A stretch of 64,000 nt of DNA from Streptococcus pluranimalium (GCF_002953735.1 NZ_CP025536.1:378001-442000), one strand, 5' to 3'. Positions 36,730-46,072 are shown, counted from the first letter of the stretch. Program-made: numbers and translations. Notes: generated from the letters alone by a model not told the origin.

Positions 36730-37542
36730 TTAGTAATCTTCTAGGATATCGCCGATTGGGTCCATTGAACTTGACCCGCCACCGTTACCTGAACCACCTT
36801 GTTTTGAGAGGTTAAGATAGATGAAGGCAATAGCTACACCGATAACACCCATGGCAATAAGTGTAAGGTTAGAGATAGCAGCAAAAGCAAAACCAAGGGC
36901 AAAGAATGGCCATACTTCACGAGTTGCCATCATGTTGATAACCATAGCGTAACCAACGGCAACAACCATAGCACCACCAACTTGCATACCACCACTTAGC
37001 CATTCAGGCATTAATTCCAAGACGCCACGAACAGATGATGCAGGAACAGCAAGCAAGAGTGCAGCAGGAACCGCAATTCGGAGACCTTGAAGAAGAAGTG
37101 CGATAAAGTGAGTACGTTCAAGAGCAGAGATATTTCCCTCAGAAGCAGCTTTATCAGCAGCATGAACCAAACCAACTGAGATGGTCCGAACAATCATCGT
37201 AAGGAAAAGTCCAGCAACGGCAAGAGGGATAGCAGTAGAATAGGCAAAAGTGATTCCTTTTGGAGTGAAGTCGCCACCTTTAACCATAATAATAGCAGCT
37301 GCTACAGATGCAAGCGCAGCATCTGGGGCAACAGCGGCCCCGATATTAGCCCAACCAAGAGCGAGCATTTGAAGGGTACCACCAAGGGCAATACCAGCTG
37401 TCAAGTTTCCTGTAACAAGACCAATCAAGGTACATGCGACAAGTGGTTGGTGGAATTGGAATTGGTCGAGGATACCTTCAAGACCTGCAAAGAAGGCTAC
37501 AACAACGACCAAAATAGCAGAAATAATAGAAATATCTGACAT
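36730..37542 (-). CDS. manM: Mannose/glucose PTS system component IIC
   Basis: A 270-residue membrane permease subunit with about eight hydrophobic segments. The family signature near the N-terminus (FFAGLEGILDQFQFHQPLVAC) and GIALGGTLQMLALGWANIGAA are clear. The C-terminus ends in a Gly/Ser-rich linker and an acidic tail. It lies 62 bases after manL and 16 before manN in the operon. Confidence 0.96.
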   Translation of the reverse strand: MSDISIISAILVVVVAFFAGLEGILDQFQFHQPLVACTLIGLVTGNLTAGIALGGTLQMLALGWANIGAAVAPDAALASVAAAIIMVKGGDFTPKGITFAYSTAIPLAVAGLFLTMIVRTISVGLVHAADKAASEGNISALERTHFIALLLQGLRIAVPAALLLAVPASSVRGVLELMPEWLSGGMQVGGAMVVAVGYAMVINMMATREVWPFFALGFAFAAISNLTLIAMGVIGVAIAFIYLNLSKQGGSGNGGGSSSMDPIGDILEDY

Positions 37543-37604
37543 TTTGAAATCCTTTCGAAAAATAAGAATACCGAAGTAAAGTTTACCTTGTTTCGGTTAG
37601 GTTA

Positions 37605-38597
37605 TTATTGAACATTTGCCTTCTTGATCAAGTCAAAGAGGTTTTTACGTGAATCGTTTGGTACTTTACGAACGTCAAATTCAACGCCCAAGTCACGTAG
37701 TTTTTCAAATGTTTCAACGTCATCTTTATCCATAGACAAAACGTTATTAACCATTGTTTTACCAGTAGAGTGTGCCATAGAACCGACATTGAGTTCCTTG
37801 ATTGGCACGCCACCTTCAATAGCACGTAAAGCTTCTTGAGGTGTTTCAAAAAGAATAAGTGCGTGTGTGTTACCAAAGCGTGGATCTTTAGAAGCTTCGA
37901 TAAGTTTATCAATTGGCACAACGTTTGCTTTAACACCACCTGGTGCAGCTTGTTTAATCAGTTGTTTGCGCAATTCGTCCTTGGCAACTGTATCTGATGC
38001 AACAATGATACGGTTGGCCTTAGAAGCAGGTGTCCAGTTTGTCGCAACTTGTCCGTGTAGAAGACGAGTATCCACACGCGCAAGATTAATTTTAAGTTGT
38101 CCGTCACCGATGACAGTTCCTGGAGGGATGGCTCCCTGAAGGGCAGTAACAACTTTTTCAGTTGGAGAAGCTTCCTCAAGTGGATTGAGCTCTTCAGGAA
38201 GAGCTTTAATACCGTCTTTAGCTTCTTTGATAATATTTGCAGCAACTTGATCAACCCCTGCAGTCGCATCCATCATGCGTTCTGTGTAGGCTTGGATCAA
38301 CATTGGCAAATTAAGACCAGTGATGATGGCGAACTTGCGATCTGGGTTTTCACCCATGATACGACTTGCTTGGTTAAATGGAGATCCACTCCATAAGTCA
38401 GCAAGGACAAGAATTTCATCATCAGCATCAAATTGAGCGATAGCATTGTTGAAGTGTGCATATAAATCATCAGGTCCTTCGCTTGGCATGAAAGTCACTA
38501 CTTGAACTTTCTCTTGATCGCCAAAAATCATTGAACCAGATTGATGAATGCCTTCAGCAAATTTACCATGGCTGGCAATAATAATACCGATACCCAT
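37605..38597 (-). CDS. manL: Mannose/glucose PTS system component IIAB
   Basis: A 330-residue cytosolic fusion that passes phosphate from HPr to the incoming sugar. The IIA domain (1-135) has the phospho-accepting H10 in IIIASHGK; an Ala/Pro/Glu linker follows; the IIB domain (about 168-330) has the second phospho-histidine H181 in RLLHGQVA. It is the first gene of manLMN, the main glucose/mannose permease of streptococci and a sensor for catabolite control. AGGAGGAAGAACACGA precedes ATG 38597. Confidence 0.96.
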   Translation of the reverse strand: MGIGIIIASHGKFAEGIHQSGSMIFGDQEKVQVVTFMPSEGPDDLYAHFNNAIAQFDADDEILVLADLWSGSPFNQASRIMGENPDRKFAIITGLNLPMLIQAYTERMMDATAGVDQVAANIIKEAKDGIKALPEELNPLEEASPTEKVVTALQGAIPPGTVIGDGQLKINLARVDTRLLHGQVATNWTPASKANRIIVASDTVAKDELRKQLIKQAAPGGVKANVVPIDKLIEASKDPRFGNTHALILFETPQEALRAIEGGVPIKELNVGSMAHSTGKTMVNNVLSMDKDDVETFEKLRDLGVEFDVRKVPNDSRKNLFDLIKKANVQ

Positions 38598-38629
38598 TCG
38601 TGTTCTTCCTCCTATAAGTTATTTTTCTT

Positions 38630-38682
38630 AGGATAAAAAAGAATCTCTCCAGATATGGCCAACAGGCACTCTTTTTTATCCC
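38630..38682 (-). promoter_or_regulatory. Leader hairpin upstream of manL
   Basis: In the manL 5' leader GGATAAAAAAGA and TCTTTTTTATCC (minus strand, 38682-38671 and 38642-38631) can pair over 12 bp around a 29-base loop that can itself fold (GCC/GGC). The stem ends some 33 bases before the start codon. It could be an attenuator or an mRNA-stabilising structure. Confidence 0.5.
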
Positions 38683-38700
38683 AAAAATTAAGAACAACTC

Positions 38701-38738
38701 ATTTTAAAACGTTTTCAGTTAAAATGCAAGCGTTTTTG
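38701..38738 (-). promoter_or_regulatory. man operon promoter with overlapping cre sites
   Basis: TTGCAT (38729-38724), 17 bases, TAAAAT (38706-38701) on the minus strand. A near-consensus catabolite-responsive element TGAAAACGTTTTAA (38717-38704) covers the spacer and -10, and a second cre-like TGCAAGCGTTTTTG on the plus strand (38725-38738) covers the -35. CcpA would be expected to act here. Confidence 0.75.
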
Positions 38739-38806
38739 AGAAAAAAATGCAAAATACTTCGATATTTTCCAATAACTGTCAATTGATATGCTTGAAAATG
38801 CAAATA

Positions 38807-38841
38807 AAAAAGAACAGACACATAAAATCTGCTCTTTTTTG
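38807..38841 (-). terminator. Terminator of the Cof-type hydrolase gene
   Basis: Minus strand AAAAAAGAGCAGA/TCTGTTCTTTTTT (13 bp with one G-T pair) with a 9-base loop, about 47 bases after the stop. Confidence 0.8.
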
Positions 38842-38887
38842 AAAGTTTTAATGAAATTGTCGCACAAAAATAATGAATTATTGAAAG

Positions 38888-39700
38888 TTACAGAAAAAGT
38901 TTTTCTAGTTGTCTAGCAACTCCGTCTTCTTCATTAGTATAGTTGAGTTTTTCGTCGGCAAATGGCAGGAGAACCTGACTAGCATTTTTCATAGCATAAC
39001 CTGATTTAGCCAAATGGAGCATCTCAGTATCATTATGTTCGTCTCCAAAAGCAATTAAGTCATCGGGGGTTTTATGATATATCGTTAACAGATACGATAG
39101 GGCAAAAGCCTTATTAATACCTTTAGGTGATACTTCAAGGATATTTAAGGGGCCACCCCAAGAATCAATTTCGATTTCGTTTTTAAAGTGTTCCCTCATC
39201 CTGTTAGCAAGGCTTATTTTATCAGCAGCACGAGATTGCATGAGTAGTGCATTGGGATTTCGTGTGATTTTAGTTGGTTCCAAACGCATTCTTTCGGTAA
39301 TTCTGTCAACACCAAACAAGGCAGGTGTTATGCGTTCGGGATAATCTAAGGTAACATAGAAATTTTTGCGATATTCACTGGCAATAAAATCCATTTCAAA
39401 AAAGTCACTGAACTTAAGAATATCGAAAAGATAAGTTTTATCTAATGTTACCGACTGCTCGTATTCCCATTTTTTACCGGGTAAGTGTGTCAAAGAACCA
39501 TTAAAGGTAATCATTGGCGTATCAAGTTCTAGGCGTTTATAGTGCTCAACAGCCATGCGGTAAGGTCTTCCTGTAGCAATAACAACGTGATGCCCTTGCT
39601 CACGGACTTTTTTTATCGTATTGACAGTATAATCTGAGATGGTATTGTCACTATGAAGTAAGGTTCCATCTAAATCTATAGCAATTATTTTTGTAGTCAT
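38888..39700 (-). CDS. Cof-type HAD-IIB family sugar-phosphate phosphatase
   Basis: A 270-residue haloacid dehalogenase hydrolase. Motif I IDLDGTLL has the nucleophile D9 and the acid/base D11; motif II is VVIATGR; motif III/IV near the C-terminus is NKAFALSYLL ... IAFGDEHNDTEML. Cof enzymes dephosphorylate sugar or cofactor phosphates. It lies directly upstream of manL on the same strand, a pairing common in streptococci, and could act on PTS sugar phosphates. ATG 39700 has no ribosome binding site; TGTTATAAT ends 6 bases upstream, so the mRNA is probably leaderless. Confidence 0.9.
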   Translation of the reverse strand: MTTKIIAIDLDGTLLHSDNTISDYTVNTIKKVREQGHHVVIATGRPYRMAVEHYKRLELDTPMITFNGSLTHLPGKKWEYEQSVTLDKTYLFDILKFSDFFEMDFIASEYRKNFYVTLDYPERITPALFGVDRITERMRLEPTKITRNPNALLMQSRAADKISLANRMREHFKNEIEIDSWGGPLNILEVSPKGINKAFALSYLLTIYHKTPDDLIAFGDEHNDTEMLHLAKSGYAMKNASQVLLPFADEKLNYTNEEDGVARQLEKLFL

Positions 39701-39706
39701 AGAGCT

Positions 39707-39715
39707 ATTATAACA
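39707..39715 (-). promoter_or_regulatory. Extended -10, apparently leaderless promoter
   Basis: TGTTATAAT on the minus strand (39715-39707); six bases (AGCTCT) then ATG 39700. Confidence 0.62.
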
Positions 39716-39787
39716 AAAAATAATCGCAAGGGATATTTTAACTAGTCTTGTGTTACAATTGAGAAAATATGAAAAAAGGAGACTGCG

Positions 39788-40396
39788 ATGAAACGCCAAT
39801 TTATAGTAATACATGCCTTCTTTGCGATAATTTCCCTCGCTTTTTGGTATTACAACCCTACTGGACCTGGGCTGATTTGGAATATCTTTTTGGCTACACT
39901 AGCCTTTGATTTTAGTTACCTGGCTTGCTCGATAAAGAATAGATGGTTAAAGCCTTTCTTCATGCTAGGATGGTTTATCTTCTACCCCAATACTTTCTAT
40001 ATGCTAACAGATCTCGTTCATATGTCTTTTGTAACGGACATTTTAAATGATCGTTTGAGCTTTATGCATTACATCATTTACATGTCTAGCATTTTATTAG
40101 CTTTAATTTTGGGGGTATTAAGTGTTCGCTACACACTCTTGATACTTAGGGTGAGGCACTGGTTTTGGTTTTATCTCTACATAATAGGTCTCTCATTTAT
40201 ATCTAGTCTAGCCATTCATCTTGGTCGCTTTGCACGATTAAATTCTTGGGATGTTTTCGCCAATCCGTCTCTTGTTTATAGGGAACTGTTAGAAATCTTT
40301 TCATATTCAGAAATCCATTTTATTTTAGGCTTTACATTTATACAAACCATGTGCCTATTGCTTTTGGCTGAAAGGACGAATGATTTTTTCAAATAA
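39788..40396 (+). CDS. DUF1361 membrane protein
   Basis: A 202-residue protein with about six membrane segments. The family pattern is the aromatic-rich loop WFIFYPNTFYMLTDLVHM and GLSFISSLAIHLGRFARLNSWD, both typical of DUF1361, a family of unknown function. AAAGGAGACTGCG before the ATG is a good ribosome binding site; a TACAAT-type -10 lies about 30 bases before the start. It ends 16 bases before the promoter of the purine permease gene. Confidence 0.87.
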   Translation: MKRQFIVIHAFFAIISLAFWYYNPTGPGLIWNIFLATLAFDFSYLACSIKNRWLKPFFMLGWFIFYPNTFYMLTDLVHMSFVTDILNDRLSFMHYIIYMSSILLALILGVLSVRYTLLILRVRHWFWFYLYIIGLSFISSLAIHLGRFARLNSWDVFANPSLVYRELLEIFSYSEIHFILGFTFIQTMCLLLLAERTNDFFK

Positions 40397-40411
40397 AAGC
40401 GCAAAATTCTA

Positions 40412-40440
40412 TTGAAATACGAATGTTATTTTGTTAAAAT
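40412..40440 (+). promoter_or_regulatory. Promoter of the purine permease gene
   Basis: TTGAAA (40412-40417), 17 bases, TAAAAT (40435-40440) with an upstream TG. No purine riboswitch or PurR box could be recognised in the 37-base leader. Confidence 0.75.
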
Positions 40441-40477
40441 CTACTTATTGTTCAATAAAAGGAGTTCTATTTTAGAA

Positions 40478-41899
40478 ATGGAAAAGTTATTTAAGTTAAA
40501 AGAACATGGAACGGACATTCGAACAGAAGTTGTTGCCGGATTGACGACTTTCTTCGCAATGAGCTATATCCTGTTTGTTAATCCAGCCATGTTAAGTCAG
40601 ACAGGGATGCCAGCACAAGGTGTTTTCCTAGCGACTATCATCGGAGCAGTCGCAGGGACCTTGATGATGGCTTTTTACGCCAATCTACCTTACGCTCAAG
40701 CATCTGGTATGGGCTTGAATGCCTTCTTTACCTATACGGTAGTCTTTGGTCTAGGCTTTACTTGGCAAGAAGCATTGGCTATGGTCTTTCTTTGTGGTGT
40801 GATTTCAGCAGTGATTACATTGACAAAGGTTCGTAAGATGATTATCGAGTCAATTCCAGCATCGCTAAAGTCTGCTATCTCAGCAGGGATTGGGATTTTC
40901 CTAGCGTATGTAGGGATAAAAAATGCTGGATTATTACAATTTACTGTTGATCCTGGTACCTATACTGTTGTTGGGGAAGGGGCTCAAAAAGCTGAAGCGA
41001 CAATCGTTTCAAATTCTTCTGCAGTTCCAGCCTTGGTTGAATTCACTAGTCCATCGGTTTTAGTTGCTATTATTGGTTTAGTGATCACGACTTTCTTTGT
41101 GATTAAAAATATTAAGGGTGGGGTCATTATATCAATTGCCCTAACAACTATTATTGCGATGCTATTTGGGGTTGTTAGTTTAGGAAGTATAGATTTTTCA
41201 GCCAATAATATCATGACTGCAGTGAAAGATTTAGGCGATGTTTTCGGAGTAGCTTTAGGGCGCCAGGGCTTGGGTTCTTTATTTAGTGATGTAGCTCGTA
41301 TTCCTGAAGTATTGATGGCTATCTTAGCTTTCTCATTGACAGATATTTTTGATACCATTGGAACTCTTATTGGAACTGGTCAGAAGGTAGGCATCGTAGC
41401 CAAAACAGGAGAGAATAACGAATCACAAAAGTTAGATAAAGCACTCTTTTCTGATTTAGTCGGAACGACAATGGGTGCTATCGCTGGAACATCGAATGTG
41501 ACAACCTATGTTGAATCAGCTGCAGGTATTGGAGCTGGAGGCCGTACAGGTTTAACAGCACTTGTTGTTGCAGGGATGTTTGCCATTTCAAGTTTCTTTA
41601 GCCCGCTTTTAGTTATCGTGCCAAACGCTGCTACGGCACCGGTGCTTATCATTGTCGGGATTATGATGTTAAGTAGTCTTAAAAACATCAAGTGGGATGA
41701 TTTAAGTGAGGCTGTGCCAGCTTTCTTTACTTCTATTTTTATGGGATTTGCCTATAGTATTACGCATGGTATTGCTGTTGGTTTTATTTTCTATACTATT
41801 TCAAAAGTGATCAAAGGTCAGATTAAAGAGATTCATCCCCTCGTTTGGATTTTGGATGTGCTATTTATTTTAAATTTTATTAGTCTAGCTATTTTGTAA
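40478..41899 (+). CDS. AzgA-family guanine/hypoxanthine permease (PbuG/PbuO type)
   Basis: A 473-residue NCS2-like transporter with about 13-14 membrane segments. The opening MEKLFKLKEHGTDIRTEVVA, the motif TTFFAMSYILFVNP, GMGLNAFFTYTVV and GTSNVTTYVESAAGIGAGGRTG are hallmarks of AzgA permeases that import guanine, hypoxanthine or adenine by proton symport. The start ATG 40478 fits the family; the AAAGGAG upstream is rather distant (about 13 bases). Confidence 0.93.
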   Translation: MEKLFKLKEHGTDIRTEVVAGLTTFFAMSYILFVNPAMLSQTGMPAQGVFLATIIGAVAGTLMMAFYANLPYAQASGMGLNAFFTYTVVFGLGFTWQEALAMVFLCGVISAVITLTKVRKMIIESIPASLKSAISAGIGIFLAYVGIKNAGLLQFTVDPGTYTVVGEGAQKAEATIVSNSSAVPALVEFTSPSVLVAIIGLVITTFFVIKNIKGGVIISIALTTIIAMLFGVVSLGSIDFSANNIMTAVKDLGDVFGVALGRQGLGSLFSDVARIPEVLMAILAFSLTDIFDTIGTLIGTGQKVGIVAKTGENNESQKLDKALFSDLVGTTMGAIAGTSNVTTYVESAAGIGAGGRTGLTALVVAGMFAISSFFSPLLVIVPNAATAPVLIIVGIMMLSSLKNIKWDDLSEAVPAFFTSIFMGFAYSITHGIAVGFIFYTISKVIKGQIKEIHPLVWILDVLFILNFISLAIL

Positions 41900-42268
41900 T
41901 GCCTATACTAGCTGTTAATCTCAAGTCATCGTTTTTGATGTAAAAGCGTGTTTGTAAGGCGTTCTATAGAGTGAAATATGACCTTTTATCTCTCTTGGTT
42001 AGAAATGGTAGGATAAGTCGTTTACTTGCCTTTTTGATAATTTGAAAAAAAGTTGGAAAGGTTAGATAAGCTCTATTAGTGAGTTTAACTAGCACATCGT
42101 CAGACTAATGTTGCCTGTTGTGATAAAGAATCAAAACGGATGAAAGCAAGATAAGATGTTAACATCTACCGTGCTTTATTCGTTTTTTTGTACTCCTAAA
42201 GGAGACATTTGCCCTATGATTTTTCTTATTTTGAATGACGATTGCTTCATGACAAAGGTTAAGTGCTG
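41900..42268. other. Intergenic stretch before tsaE, nothing recognised
   Basis: About 370 bases with short broken frames only. No terminator with a clear T run after the permease gene and no known RNA motif were seen. Confidence 0.4.
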
Positions 42269-42277
42269 TGATATAAT
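42269..42277 (+). promoter_or_regulatory. Extended -10, near-leaderless promoter of tsaE
   Basis: TGATATAAT (42269-42277) with seven bases (TAATTTT) before ATG 42285 and no ribosome binding site. Confidence 0.58.
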
Positions 42278-42284
42278 TAATTTT

Positions 42285-42722
42285 ATGTATAAGGTAACTA
42301 ATGAAGCAGAGCTCATTGCCCTGGGAGAAAAAGTAGGAAGGCTTCTTGAAGCGAGTGATATTCTGATTTTGACGGGTGATCTGGGTACTGGAAAAACGAC
42401 TTTTACAAAAGGACTTGCCAAGGGACTTGATGTTGAACAAATGATAAAAAGTCCTACCTACACTATTGTTCGTGAGTACGAAGGTAGACTTCCTTTATAT
42501 CACCTAGATGTCTATCGCATTGGTGATGATCCTGATTCTATAGACCTAGATACTTTTTTATTTGGTGATGGTGTTACTGTCATTGAATGGGGAGAAATGG
42601 TTGAGGATCACCTTCCAGACGGTTATCTCAAAGTTGAATTATCTCTTGATGGACAAGGTCGTCAATTGAAGATGACTGGAAATGGTACTAGGTACGAAAA
42701 ATTATTAAATGAGTTAAAGTAA
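42285..42722 (+). CDS. tsaE: tRNA threonylcarbamoyladenosine ATPase TsaE
   Basis: A 145-residue P-loop ATPase needed with TsaB, TsaC and TsaD for t6A37 formation on ANN-decoding tRNAs. Walker A is GDLGTGKTTF (31-40), followed by SPTYTIVREYEG and the Walker B-like YHLDVYRIG, and VIEWGEM near the C-terminus. The start is ATG 42285, matching family length; a longer frame back to 42156 has no start signal and contains the promoter. It is followed after 2 bases by a GNAT gene and then an LCP gene, a conserved streptococcal trio. Confidence 0.93.
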   Translation: MYKVTNEAELIALGEKVGRLLEASDILILTGDLGTGKTTFTKGLAKGLDVEQMIKSPTYTIVREYEGRLPLYHLDVYRIGDDPDSIDLDTFLFGDGVTVIEWGEMVEDHLPDGYLKVELSLDGQGRQLKMTGNGTRYEKLLNELK

Positions 42723-42724
42723 TT

Positions 42725-43249
42725 ATGGCTGAGAAGGAATTAATCATCGAAGAAGCGCAAGTTTCAGATGCTCTAGCGATCAAGGTATTTTTAGAAGAAG
42801 TTAGTCAAGAAACTTCCTTTATCGTCAATGATAGTCTAGATATTACGATAGAGGATTTACAAGAGGCCTTATATGTTAGCTTGAACAGTTTAAACCGCAT
42901 CTGTTTGTTGGCTAAGATAGAGGATACTATTATAGGAATGGTTAATGTCACTAGCAGTGATGGAGTAAATGTCAATCATGTTGGTGATCTTTTTATTGCT
43001 GTGAAGCAAGCTTATACTGGTCATGGTATTGGGCACTATCTGATGGACCTGATTTGTGACTGGGCAGAGCAAAGTCCTATGATTAGACGCTTAGAGTTAA
43101 CGGTTCAAAGCCGTAATAAAAAAGCTATAAAACTATATCAAGACTTTGATTTTGTTATTGATGGCAAAAAGAAACAGGCGTTTAAGCTAAACGAAGGGAC
43201 ATATTTAGATCTTTTTATGATGAGTAAATTGATAGGTAAAGGGAATTAA
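42725..43249 (+). CDS. GNAT-family N-acetyltransferase downstream of tsaE
   Basis: A 174-residue acetyltransferase. Motif A is LFIAVKQAYTGHGIGHYLMDLICDWAEQ (GHGIGH loop for CoA), followed by LELTVQSRNKKAIKLYQDFDF, the usual motif B. The substrate is unknown; its fixed position between tsaE and the LCP gene, with a 1-base overlap to the latter (TAATG), indicates a common transcript. Confidence 0.87.
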   Translation: MAEKELIIEEAQVSDALAIKVFLEEVSQETSFIVNDSLDITIEDLQEALYVSLNSLNRICLLAKIEDTIIGMVNVTSSDGVNVNHVGDLFIAVKQAYTGHGIGHYLMDLICDWAEQSPMIRRLELTVQSRNKKAIKLYQDFDFVIDGKKKQAFKLNEGTYLDLFMMSKLIGKGN

Positions 43250-44472
43250 TGAAACTAGGCAAAAAAATCTTATTGATGATTTTGTTGATCATCACAACAA
43301 CTTTTGTAGCGGCTGGAGTTTATCTTGGATCGGCCTATATTTTTTCGACGGATGCTTTATCAAAAACCTTTAAGGGCTTTGAAGGAGAGAAAGTTAGCAA
43401 GGCCATTGATAAAACAGAGCCATTTTCAATCCTACTAATGGGAGTTGATACGGGAACAACTGAGCGTTCTTCTACTTGGGAGGGTAATAGTGACTCGATG
43501 ATATTAGTGACAGTTAATCCGGAAACCCAGAAAACAACGATGACGAGCTTAGAACGTGATATTTTAGTCAAATTAAAAGGGCCAGCGTCTAATGATCAAA
43601 ACGGCGAAGAAGCTAAGCTTAATGCTGCTTATGCAGCAGGTGGTGCTAGAATGGCTAAGATGACTGTTGAGGAGATGCTTGATATTGATATTGATTATTA
43701 CATGCAAATCAATATGCAAGGCTTGATGGATTTGGTTGATGCTGTTGATGGTATTACTGTTACGAATAACTTTGATTTTCCAATCTCCATTTCTCAAACA
43801 GAGCCGGATTATAAAGCGACTGTAGCACCTGGTACGCACCGTATCAATGGTGAACAAGCCTTGGTATACTCACGCATGCGTTATGATGATCCGGAAGGTG
43901 ACTATGGTCGTCAAAAGCGCCAACGTGAGGTTATTCAAAAAGTGATGCAGAAAGTTTTAAAGCTAGGTAACAGTGTTGCTTCTTATAAGAAAATTTTAAA
44001 CGCTGTTGCAGGCAATATGCAAACAGATATTAAAATCAATTCTTCAACTATTCCTAGTTTATTCCAGTATGCAGATACGGTGCAGCATATCAAGGAATAT
44101 CAATTAAAAGGTGAAGATGCAGACATTAATGGCGGGTCTTATCAGATTCCTACAGCCAAAGCACTCTTAAAGATTCAAAATACAATTAAAAAGCAACTAG
44201 GTAAAGCAGTTAATAGTTTACAGCAGTTGAAGACGAACGTGATTACCTACGAAGAACTCTATGGACTTGATGTTCCCTTAGATGACTCTTCTGAAGAGGA
44301 GTCTGTTGCTACGGAAGACAGTACTGGAACGGTGAATCATCAATATGGAGATGAGACAATTCAAGGTTCTCAAGAAACGTATCCAGTGAACGATGGTACA
44401 CAAGTATTTTATAACGACCAAGTACCGGCAGACCAAGGATATTACGGCGAGACGGGTCAACCAGCTTATTAA
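43249..44472 (+). CDS. brpA: LytR-CpsA-Psr family protein (BrpA-like)
   Basis: A 407-residue LCP protein that attaches wall teichoic acid, capsule or similar glycopolymers to peptidoglycan from undecaprenyl phosphate. A signal anchor lies at residues 5-27; the LCP domain starts near FSILLMGVDTGTTER, contains SMILVTVNPETQKTTMTSLERD and the phosphate-binding arginines (SRMRYDDPEGDYGRQKRQREV). The C-terminal tail of about 70 residues is acidic, Ser/Gln/Tyr-rich and disordered. In S. mutans the equivalent gene (brpA) follows tsaE and affects biofilm and stress tolerance. Confidence 0.9.
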   Translation: MKLGKKILLMILLIITTTFVAAGVYLGSAYIFSTDALSKTFKGFEGEKVSKAIDKTEPFSILLMGVDTGTTERSSTWEGNSDSMILVTVNPETQKTTMTSLERDILVKLKGPASNDQNGEEAKLNAAYAAGGARMAKMTVEEMLDIDIDYYMQINMQGLMDLVDAVDGITVTNNFDFPISISQTEPDYKATVAPGTHRINGEQALVYSRMRYDDPEGDYGRQKRQREVIQKVMQKVLKLGNSVASYKKILNAVAGNMQTDIKINSSTIPSLFQYADTVQHIKEYQLKGEDADINGGSYQIPTAKALLKIQNTIKKQLGKAVNSLQQLKTNVITYEELYGLDVPLDDSSEEESVATEDSTGTVNHQYGDETIQGSQETYPVNDGTQVFYNDQVPADQGYYGETGQPAY

Positions 44473-44504
44473 GAAGAAAAGTGATAAGCTTATGATCCGC
44501 CTAG

Positions 44505-44531
44505 AAAAGTCATCTTTTGATGGCTTTTTTG
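44505..44531 (+). terminator. Terminator of the tsaE-GNAT-LCP operon
   Basis: AAAGTCATC/GATGGCTTT (one G-T pair) with loop TTTT and a following T run, 35 bases after the stop. Confidence 0.8.
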
Positions 44532-44957
44532 TTTTTTGTTGCACAGGGTCACGATTAGTAAGTACTCAATGTTGACTATATATTTAGTGACTTAAATGAT
44601 AATTCCTGTCTTACTATCTGAGAAAAGGAATGACTTTTATGATGTTAGTTAATGTTTACTTAATAGGTTATTTGTTACTATTTCTTTAGGAATAAACAAA
44701 TAGTTGATATTCTTTGAAGGCCACTTCAAGGTAGTTAATGGTGTTTTATAGTCTTTTGCATGACCTTTGCTATTTTTTGCTTTTTGATTTCTAGGATTAG
44801 TCTTCAAAATCTCCTCATGAGGTTTTGAGTTTTCTGCGCCTCAGCTTCCTATCTGAAAGTTACTTGATTTAACTGTATAGCCTTATGGCTAGTAACGAGA
44901 TGACATGGCATTCACATTGATTTTGAGAAGCTAGCGAATTAACATTTTAAGGAAAAA
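44532..44957. other. Intergenic stretch, no gene seen
   Basis: About 425 bases without a credible frame. There are two small inverted repeats, TTGAAG/CTTCAA near 44716-44735 and the palindromic CCTCATGAGG within CAAAA/TTTTG arms near 44806-44828. Their role is unclear. Confidence 0.4.
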
Positions 44958-44960
44958 GGA

Positions 44961-44989
44961 TTGCGCATTGACTTGTCGCATGCTATAAT
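44961..44989 (+). promoter_or_regulatory. Promoter of ribU
   Basis: TTGCGC (44961-44966), 17 bases, TATAAT (44984-44989) within TGCTATAAT; transcription would start just before the riboswitch. Confidence 0.75.
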
Positions 44990-44992
44990 GTA

Positions 44993-45117
44993 AGGGTCTT
45001 CAGGGCAGGGTGAAATTCCCGACCGGCGGTGTCTAGGCAACTAGAAGTCCGCGAGCGAAAGCTGATGTGGTGTGATTCCACAACCGACAGTAGAGTCTGG
45101 ATGGGAGAAGACGAAGA
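44993..45117 (+). promoter_or_regulatory. FMN riboswitch (RFN element)
   Basis: All conserved RFN blocks are present in order: TCTTCAGGGCAGGGTGAAATTCCCGACCGGCGGT (start at 44997), GAAGTCCGCGAGCG, then GATGTGGTGTGATTCCACAACCGACAGT and GTCTGGATGGGAGAAGA. It controls the riboflavin transporter gene ribU that follows. Downstream GAAGATTG (45113-45120) and CAATCTTC (45148-45155) can pair, giving the expression platform. Confidence 0.97.
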
Positions 45118-45192
45118 TTGACTAGATAAGACTGGCTTTTTGACAGCCAATCTTCAGATTCTCTGATTTTTAAGAAATTGGAGGAACCTTTG

Positions 45193-45753
45193 ATGACAAA
45201 CACACGTAAGATGGCTTATATTGCTATCCTTTCAGCTATTTCATTTTTATTGCTCTTTTTCAATTTTCCTATTTTGCCAGCAGCAAGTTTTTTGAAAATT
45301 GATTTTAGTGTGATTCCGATTTTATTAGCCTTATTGTTGTTTGATTTAAAATCGGCTTATGTTGTCTTGCTCTTACGTACGCTTTTAAAATTTATATTGA
45401 ATTTTGAAGGGGTTAATACCTGGGTCGGTATGCCAATGAATGTACTTGCTCTAGGTTTGTTTGTAACGGTATTTGCTCTTGTCTGGAAAAATCATCAGAC
45501 GCTTAAGACCTATGTCTCAGCAGCTGTTATTGCGACAATCGCTTTAACATTAGCTATGTTAGTATTGAATCTCTTTTTCGCAATACCGCTTTACATCAAG
45601 TTTGCAGGATGGCCACCAGAAGCTCTAACAATGACTTCATATATTGTGCCAGCTGTGATACCATTTAACCTCTTGCAGGGAGCTATCCTATCGCTAGTCT
45701 TTTACCCTGCATACTTGGGCACTCAAAATGTTCTTTTAAAATATCAAAACTAA
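45193..45753 (+). CDS. ribU: Riboflavin ECF transporter S component RibU
   Basis: A 186-residue substrate-binding membrane protein of the energy-coupling factor type, with six hydrophobic segments. The start TRKMAYIAILSAISFLLLF with LPAASFLKIDFSVIPILLA is the RibU signature for riboflavin binding. It needs the shared EcfA/A'/T module encoded elsewhere. ATG 45193 follows GGAGG (45180-45184) at good spacing. The FMN riboswitch directly upstream confirms the substrate. Confidence 0.96.
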   Translation: MTNTRKMAYIAILSAISFLLLFFNFPILPAASFLKIDFSVIPILLALLLFDLKSAYVVLLLRTLLKFILNFEGVNTWVGMPMNVLALGLFVTVFALVWKNHQTLKTYVSAAVIATIALTLAMLVLNLFFAIPLYIKFAGWPPEALTMTSYIVPAVIPFNLLQGAILSLVFYPAYLGTQNVLLKYQN

Positions 45754-46063
45754 CTAATGGAGGCTGAGCGTAAAGTCCAGCTTTTCTATTGTTTGTAAGA
45801 TCCGAACACAGCGGTTGGGAGAAATGATAAGCGATTTATCTGACAGTTGCTTAGGTTTTTTTATATTTCAAGTGTCACCTGCCGACTAGCTCTTATTAGG
45901 TCTGGTTTCCAATCTCTTCTCATCATTCCTCTGATTGTGGGAGTTAAGTGGAGGGGGAAAAGGTTTGGATAATCTGTTCAATCGGAGATAAAAGAGAGAA
46001 GAAGGGCTCTTTTTTCGGTAGAGATCTTTCCAACTCCTTTTACCATTAATATTTGAGAGAAAA
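45754..46063. other. Intergenic stretch after ribU with a weak terminator
   Basis: TAAGC/GCTTA near 45828-45853 followed by TTTTTTT may end the ribU transcript; otherwise about 310 bases hold nothing recognisable. Confidence 0.4.
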
Positions 46064-46072
46064 TGCTATAAT
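46064..46072 (+). promoter_or_regulatory. Extended -10, apparently leaderless promoter
   Basis: TGCTATAAT (46064-46072), six bases (ACTATT), then ATG 46079, without a ribosome binding site. Confidence 0.62.
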
